This document shows positions 22,551-33,900 of a DNA stretch of 64,000 nucleotides, piece after piece (position 1 is the stretch's first letter; each line of letters starts with the position of its first letter). Both the position numbers and the translations under genes were made by a program. Under the pieces are notes generated by a model. It saw only the letters and a program-made list of their open reading frames with translations, was not told the DNA's origin and searched no databases. The DNA is taken from positions 3,960,501 through 4,024,500 of the forward strand of contig OX439043.1 of NCBI GenBank assembly GCA_949317995.1, in the 5' to 3' direction. The DNA is from Acholoe squamosa. Lineage: Eukaryota; Annelida; Polychaeta; Phyllodocida; Polynoidae.

Positions 22551-22730
22551 TGAAGTCAGGATGCTTGATGAAGTATACCTTTATTAGGTGATGATACTTT
22601 GGTTACTATGGTACAATACAACTATGTACTTACGTCAACATGCTTCAGAGTTCATAATCTGTGCCATGTGCACTGCGGGCCGCCATTGCTAACTAACTTC
22701 CGGTCCCGCGAGCTCACGTCTCTACCAACA
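22551..22730 (-). repeat. gypsy-2 5' LTR
   Basis: This is the 180-bp partner of 11878-12057, with about four visible differences, most at CpG. Confidence 0.88.
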
Positions 22731-22905
22731 ACATCATAGGTACATTGCGCATGCACGACTGCTTCAAATCGTAAACAAACAAGATGGCGGCACACAGAAT
22801 TTTCGGGTAGACAACAGGTGAATAAGGGTTTAATTTCAATCTTATTGATGAAATATCCATTGATTTTCCACTCAAACACCTTGACATAAATGTAAAGATG
22901 AACTC

Positions 22906-22992
22906 TGATCAGTTTGAGCTTTCTGTTTCTTCACTCGCGCTTCGTGTAGAACAGGCAGGAAGCATGAAGAAACGGTCAGCTCAAACTGATCA
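22906..22992. repeat. 15-bp inverted repeat
   Basis: TGATCAGTTTGAGCT (22906-22920) and its exact reverse complement (22978-22992) flank a 57-bp spacer. The surrounding ORF (22898-23167) has no recognisable domain and is not annotated as a gene. Confidence 0.7.
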
Positions 22993-23111
22993 TCGTTCAC
23001 CTTTACCATTTTACTGCGAGACTGGAGCAAGCTTGATATTACATAAGGAGTTGTTTATTTCGGGAACAAGTAGCACAACAAGAGTAGGGCCTCCCATTTG
23101 GCTGGTCACGG

Positions 23112-23465
23112 TGATTGGCGGGTACATTTCGCCACCAGACTGGTACCAACTTTCGCGCGCCACCTAACCCAGTAGGGGGCTTCTTTGCTCAACTTATTCT
23201 TCTACTCAGGCTTCCCTAGCCCACTCAAAATGGACGATAAAACCTCTTTCCTACCGCCTCAGATGTGTGTAGTGCACATATTTGTGGGTGATTGGCGGGT
23301 ACATTTCGCCACCAGACTGGTACCAACTTTCGCGCGCCACCTAACCCAGTAGGGGGCTTCTTTGCTCAACTTATTCTTCTACTCAGGCTTCCCTAGCCCA
23401 CTCAAAATGGACGATAAAACCTCTTTCCTACCGCCTCAGATGTGTGTAATGCACATATTTGTGGG
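23112..23465 (+). repeat. 177-bp tandem duplication containing SINE sequence
   Basis: Two adjacent copies (23112-23288, 23289-23465) are nearly identical. The second half of each (AGGCTTCCCTAGCCCACT...GTGTGTAGTGCACATA) matches the SINE at 50822-50998 and at 60256-60434. SINE sequence continues past the second copy to about 23510 (ACACATTCCTCTGTGAAATT). Confidence 0.85.
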
Positions 23466-23644
23466 CACAGACACATTCCTCTGTGAAATTGTGTAATGTA
23501 GTTCTCCCACTGCTACATTAGGTTTTTCTACCATCATTCATGCTAGTTGGCATGGTAACCGGCTTGGACATAACTTGGTCACAAATCACTTGTCATGTAC
23601 TGTTCCATGTCAGCTCAGCTACTCAATACGTTCCAAGCTATGTT

Positions 23645-24133
23645 CTGCTCACCATGAGCTGGTCCCCTCACCATGAGCTGCTTCCCTCACCATGAGCTGG
23701 TCCCCTCACCATGAGCTGGTCCCCTCACCATGAGCTGCTTCCCTCACCATCAGCTGCTTCCCTCACCATCAGCTGCTTCCCTCACCATCAGCTGCTGCCC
23801 TCACCATCAGCTGCTTCCCTTACAATACCATCAGCTGCAGCCCTCACCATCAGCTGCTTCCCTCACCATCAGCTGCTCCCCTCACCATCAGCTATTCCCC
23901 TCACCATCAGCTGCCTCCCTCACCATCAGCTGCTTCCCTCACCATCAGCTGCTTCCCTCACCATCAGCTATTCCCCTCACCATCAGCTGCTTCCCTCACC
24001 ATCAGCTGCTCCCCTCACCATCAGCTATTCCCCTCACCATCAGCTGCTCCCCTCACCATCAGCTGCTGCCCTCACCATCAGCTGCTCCCTCACCATCAGC
24101 TGCGCCAATCACCATCAGCTGCTCCCTCACATT
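23645..24133. repeat. 19-bp minisatellite (CAGCTGCTTCCCTCACCAT)
   Basis: About 25 imperfect copies of an 18-19-bp unit run head to tail. Long plus-strand ORFs across it in two frames (23711-24145, 23730-24158) are products of the repeat and not genes. Confidence 0.9.
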
Positions 24134-25206
24134 GAGCTTATATAACACGAGGGGGTAGGGGTGAAATGCAATCCAAGGCCAATTGAAGAAGAAACTCTTA
24201 TTTTGGAGTATCATTTGGTATATTATAAAATGAAGCTGAGTAAAGTTGGACTCTCAGAGCATCAACATTGTACAGAGAACCATCAGTTTAAATAAGATTC
24301 GACACTTATAATAAATCTTTAGATATTTATTGTTTCTTCAACACATTCTGGACATTGGTCCAGTCAATCCAAATCTGTGTGGTGGGGGGGGGGGATATAT
24401 AACAACAAAAAGTTATCACCTTAAATATATCAATATATATGTGTGTCTAAGCTACATCAGCATCAGCTTTATGAAATGTTGCAATGAATGAAAAACTTCT
24501 GACGCTCTAATGCATGATGCACGCTCAAACGGCTCGACTAAGTTGATGTACAAGATGCTTAGATATCTCAGTTATAAAGAGAAGTACATAGGTCCCATTC
24601 AAAATATAACTAACAACCCTGCATGCGAGCTGAGTTTAATAGCTTTGTACAACACTTTGGGTGCCTCTGAAGACTATTACAAAAAACTTTTCTTTCCACC
24701 CTCAAGCACAAATCCGATATTGATTAACAAATTATAAATTTCCCTTGAATTTTAATGTTTCTATTAAAAATATGATAGCATAATTTGAGCATTTGCCCCC
24801 TATATATCACAACAACAATAGATCCGCTATTCGGGTAATTCACACATCACTTCGTCCGTCCGCCCCCTGATTGCTCTGTCCACTCTATCCTGTATCATTT
24901 TCACACTGCACTCTTAAATTTCACACTTCATCACATTTAAACAAGTTGATTCAAAATTGTAAATCATTATTTTCTTGAAAAAGTCATTTCCATTATAATA
25001 TCGCACAGAAATGAAATTTTGACAAACGTCAAATTCAGCCACCATCGACGACATACCGATTATATTATTTGATCAGCATAACATAACATTAAGTAAGGTA
25101 AAACCTCATATATAAACTTCATGTTGAAACTAGCAGTGTTTGTGGCAAATACACAAGGAATTACAGTACATAAATAGATGACCCTTTCTGTTCTGAAGTG
25201 GACATA
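24134..25206. other. AT-rich spacer
   Basis: A 13-base G run lies near 24382. A 75-codon ORF at 24510-24737 shows no domain. Nothing else is recognisable. Confidence 0.4.
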
Positions 25207-25428
25207 TACCGTATTTATTCTAATAAGCGCACATGTGCGGAAATTTAATTGTTAGATGCTAAAAATATCAATACAAAATTAATTCTAATAAGCGCACCCC
25301 CTAAAGCCTAAAAACCATTGTTTTTGCCTTTAAAATCTGTTATTGCATTGCAATTGAATAATTTTAGGTCCCAAAAGGTGGGGTGTGTGCTTATTAGAGC
25401 ATGTGCACTCATTAGAATGAATATGGTA
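25207..25428. mobile_element. MITE family A, copy 1
   Basis: The ends TACCGTATTTATTCTAATAA and TTAGAATGAATATGGTA are inverted, with internal ATAAGCGCAC/GTGTGCTTAT motifs. A second copy lies at 31273-31508. Confidence 0.82.
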
Positions 25429-26188
25429 CATAGTCTAACTATATATTTGAATCACAAAATTTACACAAGCAAATTCAGGCCAAGAACACGAGTTGTTTTC
25501 TTTTCATGAAATAAGTTTATGAACAACAAATAATAAATATAAATCTAACACACATATCAATTCTCTAAAGTCAAAAACCTGCAGCTTTATAAATTCAATG
25601 TATGGTGCAGTGAAAGACTTTCATCTCTTATTTCTGCAAACCTTTGACATAGAATTTAGTATTTCACTGAATGAATCTGGAATATGGTTATTAAGGCAAT
25701 TACACATTTACCAACTGTCTCCTCTTTCACCAAATTCTGATCAATCTACACCTTGTAAGCTCACTCCGTACGCCTTAATTGACTCATAAACCCCAAAAAT
25801 CTTACTCTTAAGACCTAAAGAAATGTTGTGTTCAGATAACAAGGTAAAAAAAAATTAGGGTAGGCAGGTAGGAAATTTTCTCTTTTTTTTTTTGAAAACT
25901 TTTACAAGGCCAGCTGTAAATTTTCGTGCCAACACGACGCAAATATGACATGTGCGATCGTGAAAAGAATTTATCCCAAAGGGACCATAAAAAGGTTAGG
26001 GATGGGCAAAAAAATTAGAGTAATCAACATGAACACATATTTCTTTAGGCCCAAAGTTATTAAGGAGTATTTTCTGTGAAATCAATCTACACTGCTATAC
26101 ACTCATTAGATATATCTATATAGGGCTGATATCAGCTGATATCCACCTGACCGTGCCTTTTTGATTTACTGTAAAAAATTAAAGCATG
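25429..26188. other. AT-rich spacer
   Basis: No gene or matched repeat is seen apart from homopolymer T and A runs. Confidence 0.4.
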
Positions 26189-26484
26189 TACCGTAATCTC
26201 CCGCGTATAAGGCGCAGCCCACGTATAAGGCGCACCTAGAGTTTTGGAAAATTCTCAAAAAAATGAAAAATTCATAACTTTGGTTCTACTGAATGAATTT
26301 TCAAAATTCAAAAATCTATGGGTAGCTTGGGCCACCTTGGGCCCTCCTGGGCCCCATTTTGTCCTATTTTGACCAAGGGGGCATGTAAGATATCAAAAGA
26401 AAGGTCTTGGTGTCCCCCTTCTGGATCAAATGAGAACTAAAACCCCCCGTATAAGACGCGCCTTATACGCGGGAGATTACGGTA
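26189..26484. mobile_element. MITE family B, copy 2
   Basis: The same 20-bp terminal inverted repeats as copy 1 are present, but the interior is inverted relative to it. The interior includes CCCCCTTCTGGATCAAATGA and the AT-rich AAAAATTCATAACTTTGG. Confidence 0.85.
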
Positions 26485-26865
26485 GTCATGTTTCAAAACT
26501 GATATCATTAAAACTGTTTTATAATTTTCTCTTGGCATCAAGACCGGCAATACCTAAGCAGAATAGATTTGTGACTTGCCCCTAATATATAAGCGAGCTA
26601 CTTTTTTTTCTACTTATTTTTTAGCATACACATATAGAAGTCCTCATGCTAAAAGTAGGATTAAGGTGAATGTGTACATGTATATCATATGTAGGACTAT
26701 TTTATACAACAAGACAATTTAGGCATTGCATGTTTCTTTATATATCGCTGTCTATTTCCATTAAAACGACAACTTTCCACACACGATGCTGCCTCTGGTG
26801 CACCCTGATCAAATCATCCACATCACTGGCGCGCTGTTGCACTTCTAAAGGCAGCTGAAGCAGGA

Positions 26866-27010
26866 CTGCTCGCCAGCACTTCATTGGAGCACCATGCTGA
26901 CCCTATGGGATATATCAATCCAGAAGGGTCGGCATGTTTTGTGAATGTAGCCATGGCGAGTGACTTGTCAGGGCTGCATTCATACATCATGATGACCAAT
27001 GGGCACGATA
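26866..27010. mobile_element. MITE family D fragment
   Basis: GCTCGCCAGCACTTCATTGG..., AGGGTCGGCATG and GGGCTGCATTCATACATCAT match the internal parts of the D elements at 32159-32352 and 63615-63861. The terminal repeats are missing. Confidence 0.6.
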
Positions 27011-27563
27011 CGTTAATGCGGGTTAAAATTTTGGGGACATGGATATCCAGGTTTTCCGTTCGACTCAGTCAATGGATGTACAACAGTAGGTATAAGAGAC
27101 TCAATCTGATCCACCATTTAACATGGCTAGGAGAGGCACAATTAAATATCAGACATAAAGGTACAGAATTCCATACAGTATAATTTTTGTCCACAATAAA
27201 TACCCTGAGGTTACTTTTACTCTGTAGATTGTAACTTGTCATATGTGAACCAGAATCCATAATATAAACAATAAATACAACAGTGTATCAAGGATAGGTG
27301 AACTATGCACTTCTATGAAGCATATTTCATGGAGATCAGGTATAATAATAGTATTATCTTTGTCTGCATGTCGACTGCCTTTTTTATAAGTGGCTTTGAT
27401 TTTCTAAATAAAATATGGGCATTGAAGAAGATGAGGAAGGCTTGGTGATGAGTTCAGGATAGGAGCCATGACGTCATGTGACTAAGGACCTCCGCTTGTT
27501 CCAGGCATGTTTCCATAGAAAACGACAATGAAGTCTGTTACCGGTGAAAATATCCATGGCCAG

Positions 27564-27776
27564 ATCCAAGATGGCCGCTGACTTCAAATTGACGACTGAT
27601 AACATGACTCATGTTATAAATCATGTATGGCTGCCACATCCAAGATGGCTGCCAAATCCAAGATGGCCACTGACGTCTCATTAATGACTGATAACAAGGT
27701 TGACTTTGAATGAATCAGGCATGGCCATCAGATCCAATAGGTGAGAGATCCAAGATGGCTGCCATATCCAAGATGG
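27564..27776 (+). repeat. five copies of an ATCCAAGATGG motif
   Basis: ATCCAAGATGG occurs at 27564, 27638, 27656, 27748 and 27766, mostly followed by a GC-rich CYGC. The core AAGATGGC resembles the binding site of the zinc-finger factor YY1. The cluster lies just beyond the 3' end of RMND5. Whether it regulates anything is unknown; it may be a short degenerate satellite. Confidence 0.55.
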
Positions 27777-27917
27777 TCATTGATTCCTGGATGGTGAAAG
27801 CTTTTTCGTAACAAGAGCCATACAAATGTAGGTGCGACATTCAATATGTCATAAAACCCAAGATCCAAAATCAAGCAGCCACATGATTTCTGAAGGTTTC
27901 CATGACAATGCGTGAGT

Positions 27918-30900
27918 TTAGAAGAAGATCTGCCGTGCCTCACTCGAGGATTGCTCGATGGGGCAATACGGACACTTGACCCTAGAAGAAGGAAGATTTC
28001 TGCGGAAGAACAGAGATCTTACGTGAAATTAAAGTCAGACGATTAGTTACAGGAAATAAGATGGTCAAGCTACATGAGCCTGAAGTGTTAATGAAATGTG
28101 TCGAGAATCTTGGAAGTATGAATAAATTTTACAATACATTATCTACATGAAATACATATCTAGTCATCATATAGAACCTACAAGCATACATGATGAAGCT
28201 ATGGTTAACAGAATTTAACTTACTTGTTGCCGTTTGCGAGTTTGTTAAGCGCATCCTTGGAGATCACATGACCACAGATAAGTCGTACCGGTGGGTTACT
28301 ATCACTACTCTGTTGACGTAGAATCGGGCAGGCGAATATCGAGTGGTACCGACATTCCTGACCAAGATCAATTTCCACCTACATGAAAAAAAATATAATA
28401 TCTCAACAGACGTCAGCATGTAGCCCATTTCAGGCATGGTGAACTAAAACCCAGCGTATAAGATGCGCCTTATACAGCAGAGACCTGGGACGTAGTAAAA
28501 GCATATAATTCAATCTGATGCAATGTTTCGATGTCAGACGGAGCTATTTATAGTCATACAGGGTTCGTATAATGGCTGTACTTGCCTAGGGCTATTGCTA
28601 TGATTATTAGGTGAGGGTCTTAGTACTAAACTAATGCTATGACACAATTGAAAATAACTAGGGGACAAGGGCAAGACATGACAGGCCATGAGGACATGGA
28701 CAAACTTCTAGCAGCAGGGTGCGGCTTACACGTGGGTGCACGGCAGGTAATGATGTGATGCCATATGATTAAAGTAAGTATGACATCTTACCGGTAGTTC
28801 GTCCTTAGCTGACCAGATACCAGAACACTGGCGCTGCTGCATGACTTCCTTGATACTGAGTAGTGGTGGGAGCGCCAGGCACCCTGCACGGATCCTGTAC
28901 GTCAATATAAAACATGTCAGAAAGACGCAGCTAACGTTACCTTTCCAACAGCTACCACTAAGGTGAGCTTCTTTTTCAAAAAAGTGCTCTTTTAAAGTGC
29001 ATCCCCTGTCTTCCATAGCGACGTGATGTCACATGGTACCATAGTTACCAGGAGCTGTCAAGTGAATCCTCAGGCAGTATGGTCCGGTATTATTTCAATC
29101 AAGGTGATGCAAATAAATAGGTTGGGTGGAATAATATGAAAAAAAATAGATGAATAAAAGGGGAACAGTAGGACACGGTAAAGGGTCTACCCAATGTATG
29201 ACACTTTAAAGGCTGCTAATGACATACCTGATAAATGACGACCGTACAGGGTGGATACACTCCTGGAGGTTAGACATGATGCTCCAATGAAGTGCTGGTG
29301 AGCAGACCCACCAGCACTCTATTGGTGCATCATGACGACCAATCGGCATGATGCGCCAGCACTTCATTGGTGCATCATGACGACCAATCGGCATGATGCT
29401 CCAATGAAGTGCTGGTGAGCAGACCCGCCAACACTTCATTGGTGCATCATGACGACCAATGGGCATGATGCTCCAATGAAGTGCTGGTGAGCAGATCCGC
29501 CAGCACTTCATTGGTGCATCATGACGACCAATCGGCATGATGCGCCAGCACTTCATTGGTGCATCATGACGACCAATCGGCATGATGCTCCAATGAAGTG
29601 CTGGTGAGCAGACCCGCCAGCACTTCATTGGTGCATCATGACGACCAATCGGCATGATGCTCCAATGAAGTGCTGGTGAGCAGACCCGCCAGCACTTCAT
29701 TGGTGCATCATGACGACCAATCGGCATGATACACTCCTACATTAGTGGCCCTTAAAGGGTTACTTTTAATGAGGCAGGGAAGTAAGTTAGGATATAAAAA
29801 AAGATTCTGAAGATACACATGGAAATTCTGAATCCATTGTAAAATACTACAAAACTATGATCCAAGAAAGGAAATTTGGTTAAATATGAATTATTTGTGT
29901 AAATTTGATATACATACACGACGCTGAGTGGGCTCTCTACTGACAGACCGAGGAGTGAGCAGGCATCACGGGTAAACACGTCACAGATGTCAGCCCAGTT
30001 TACAGGGTCTAAGAGATGGGTGTACGGGGAGTGCTCGATCCCCTGCCGCATGAACAACAGGCTGCCCATCAACACTTGTAACTCTAAAAAAAAAGAGCAA
30101 GTTCAGCAAATAAAAGCTCTCTTTGAGAAATGGATAAGGTGCAGTGTATACATTTATAAGCTATAAAAGTGTTGTAAATTCTGTCATATATGCTGTGGCT
30201 AGAACTAGAACCTAAACAGAAGTGTGGCTTTCAGGATCAGCCCAAGGAAGTCGTGCAGTTTGTAGGAGTGTATTTGGCACTATAGAACAGCACTAAACCT
30301 CTCAAGCCTTCGGTCGGTGCAGTGGTGTGAAAAGCCAAAAATGAATTTCTCTGAAGCACACTTCATGGCTTGGCAACAAAATACCGATGGTGTTTTTTAA
30401 AAGAAAGGAGTTGCTGAAAGAGGTACACATTAGTCTATTTCTAGAAATGATATGGTGTATAGTGTTTTAATTTGACATTGGGATAGTTAGATATTCATAG
30501 GGAGGCGAAGTCACGTCACGTGCGGGCGGATTCTGAGCTCAGCATATTATCGCCGCAGGCTTGAAGGATAGGGGAATATTTTAGGCCTAGCATAACTTTT
30601 TTAAGAATGAGTGTTGAGCCTTAAAAATTCATATATGGTGGGCCTTCAAGTCAATTCAAATATTGGCCATTTTAGTTCCAAATCAGATTTTTTTTTTACA
30701 ACATAGTTTATCGCGAGACTTAGGCTCCCTATCACTAACTACTGGGTCATATATTATCAGAAATGCAATGTCAGACCCCCCCCCTATATAAATGGTAAAA
30801 CATTTTTTTCAGTGGATTTACACTGATTTCAGGAACTATCTTTTTGAAGACAAAAATCTCGGATTTCCGAGATTTCACACCCCTGGAGGTCTTGTTTATA

Positions 30901-33900
30901 GCTTATTCTAAATTCAGAAGGGCGGCTTATACCAGAGAATTCAGAGAACATGTATAAATTTAAACACTTAACAGTTTCCCCAATATTAGACTAATCAGTT
31001 TACCTTTGGCATGTGTTGCGGCGAATGGTGCAAAGTTGCGTGCGTAGAGAAGAGCCTCGGCCTGGCGCTCTGGTCCCTGACTCACTAGGTGTATAAACTG
31101 TAGACGCTGCAACTTGAACTCTAACGAACTGCCCTGACTCAGCAATCGGTCTCTGTTTACACGCGCCCACCTTAAACACAAAAGGTTTATATTTGTAGGT
31201 GTTTTGTTGTAGTTGTGGTTAAGACATGTGGTTCAACATTAACCGAAATATACTACCGAAAGTTCCTACATATACCGTATTCGTTCTAATAAGCACACAT
31301 GTGCTGAAAATTAATTGTTAGGTGCCCAAAACCTTATAAGAAAAAGTAATTCTAATAAGCGCACCCCAGGAACCTAAAATCGTTGTTTTTTTGCCCTAAA
31401 AATCTTTATTTTTACACTTAATTTGACTGATTTTACACCAGAGTGGGACCCAGAAAGGAGGGGTGTGCGCTTATTAGAGCATGTGCGCTTATTAGAATGA
31501 ATACGGTAAGTGGCTTCTTCAAATCAGAGGGCAGGGCTTACAGAATAAGCTCAAAGATGGAGAGTGACATAGGCAGGTGCTTAGCACTATAAAACAGGAT
31601 TACCATAATTCCTGCATATAAGCCACACCCTTTAGTTTAATGCTTTGCTATAGGCTGCACCAATAAAACCCCTAATATAAGCCACATCCTGAGTTCCTGG
31701 AGGTGCTATAAGCCGCACCCTGAGTTCCTGGAGGTGCTATAAGCCACATCCTGAGTTCCTGGAGGTGCTATAAGCCGCACCCTGGGTTCCTGGAGGTGCT
31801 ATAAGCCACACCCTGGGTTCCTGGAGGTGCTATAAGCCGCACCCTGAGTTCCTGGAGGTGCTATAAGCCACACCCTGAGTTCCTGGAGGTGCTATAAGCC
31901 GCACCCTGAGTTCCTAGAGGTGCTATAAGCTGCACCCTGAGTTCCTGGAGGTGCTATAAGCCGCACCCTGAGTTTCTGGAGATGCTATAAGCCGCACCCT
32001 GAGTTCCTGGAGGCGCTATAAGCCGCACCCTGAGTTCCTGGAGATGCTATAAGATGCGGCTTATACACAGGGTTTTACATTAAATGTATTTCAGGCCACA
32101 GGTGCGGCTTCTTGCCTTCTCCCAAAGTCAGAGCGTGGCTTATATGCCGGAAATAAATCCTTTAAGGGCCGCTCATGACAACCTAAGGGCATGATGCACC
32201 AATGACAATGTAAACCCTGCCGGGTTGATATAATGAGGTTCGGCATGATGCATTAATGCAGCCCTGGCGAGTGACTCGCCAGGGCTGCATTCATACATCA
32301 TGTCAACCAAAAGGCATGATGCATGAATACATCAGCGGGCCTCAAAGGTTAATATCATGACTATAAAACTCTAACTGACTGTAGAGCGGGTCCGAGCTCC
32401 TTTTCCTTCAGTGCCTCCAGTATACGGTGCAGCTCCAGGAACGGCTCCTTCTGTTCATTCTCCACCTCCAGCCCCGAGTCCTGGGAACAGGGAAAAAGAA
32501 GAATATGGTACATTGTATAGAAGAGTTAGGTATACACTGCCGACTGCTTAAACCGTTAAGGGCTGCTGATGCCCATTGGGGGACAAGTAACTTGCCAAAG
32601 GCTACATTCATATAGGCCACAGATTAAAGAGAAATTCCAGATTTAACCCCTTTTTAAATGGGGAAATTCCCCCCCTCTCTAAGTCAAGACTCGGCCTATA
32701 CTGGGTAAAGTGGGCTAACATGTGTGGTTTTATGGTAGTCCATGTACGTCATCTATCAAAAAAATGTTGGAAACACCTTGCAAGACATGTCTATTTTTGG
32801 AGGCTAATCTTTCTGTTTAAAATCTGGAATTTAAATCTATTGAAATCCATATACTGGTAAGTGCTGATTTCAAAGATGTCTCCTTAAATCTAGGTAGGCT
32901 TTCATTGTACAACCTAATGCTGTGCAATCTTATTTTTTACAAATGAGAGGATCGAACAACTGCACAATATGACATTACCTCTATGAGGCTCTCAGCTATG
33001 TCGAGCATGCCTTGTCTCAGGAAGTGTTCACAGATGACATTGTTAATCTGCACGGCACGTGACTCACTCTCAAATGCACCGTCCGTGATCACTGCTGAGA
33101 AGTCTGACACAAAATTCTGAAAGACAAAACAAGAATAAATTACCATAGAATCCTGTATACGAGCCACAACCTTTTATTAGACAAATTAAGAGCTCTACTG
33201 TGCCTTACAGGCTGGGTCTAAGTTACCGTAATCTCCCGCGTATAAGGCGCAGCCCGCGTACAAGGCGCACCCCCAACTAAGGGAGGCCTGTCCCACGTAT
33301 AAGGCGCACCCCTAAGAGCAGATTTTTGTTAATGTAGTACTGTTCTATAGTAAAAATACCCCCCTATAAGGCGCACCCCAAACTCAAGACAATTTTCCTC
33401 CCACGTATAAGACTCAGCAGCCTTTTGTTTGGCATATAAGACGCGCCTTATACGCGGGAGATTACGGTAACACTAACTGCATACTCTTGACATTGGGGTC
33501 AATTTTAAAGATGAGATGAGCACTAAACAACCCAATACTAAAGGTTCAGTGTTATTATTTTGTATGTTATGTCATTTGATACCTACCCTGTCAATAGCTT
33601 TGCCGACTTTGGAGACGGAGCCGTGGAGGTCCTTGTGGTCGCTGCTGAGCTTGGTGAGTGTGTCGCGCACCTGACGCAGGCATTGTGAGAGAATGAGGGT
33701 TTGTGCCGTACTCAACTCTCCTGTACCCACTGTAAATAAAACACACATTTCTTCATTACATATCAGAGCAGATTTCATTTTTCTCATAACAATCACCATA
33801 AAAATAGCATTCGTTTAAAGGGTGGCTAGCACGGCTAAGAAATACCCACGTTAGCAAGTCATGTGACTACCCCATGACCAATCAGGGAGTCGCAAATTTA

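Larger units (their letters stand above)
11878..22730 (-). mobile_element. Ty3/Gypsy retrotransposon gypsy-2 (split by a LINE)
   Basis: Two 180-bp LTRs (11878-12057 and 22551-22730), each TGAAGTCAGG...CCAACA, enclose a minus-strand gag-pol. The 3' LTR is preceded (minus strand) by a purine-rich AAAAGGGAGA tract at about 12058-12067. A tRNA-Leu-type primer site adjoins the 5' LTR. A LINE (about 16663-22464) has landed between the primer site and gag. The LTRs differ at only about four visible positions, mostly C/T or G/A changes at CpG, so the insertion is fairly young even though the genes are broken. No clear target-site duplication was found. Confidence 0.85.

Noticed and set aside
11873..22735. 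Possible target duplication of gypsy-2 (ACAT on both sides)
   Set aside because: The words do not abut the LTR ends equally, so chance cannot be excluded.
23711..24158. Long plus-strand ORFs of about 140 codons
   Set aside because: Two overlapping frames are open only because the 19-bp minisatellite lacks stops; no domain is present.
29206..29727. 173-codon minus-strand ORF with repeated [14 protein letters not shown]
   Set aside because: It is a translation of the palindromic satellite.
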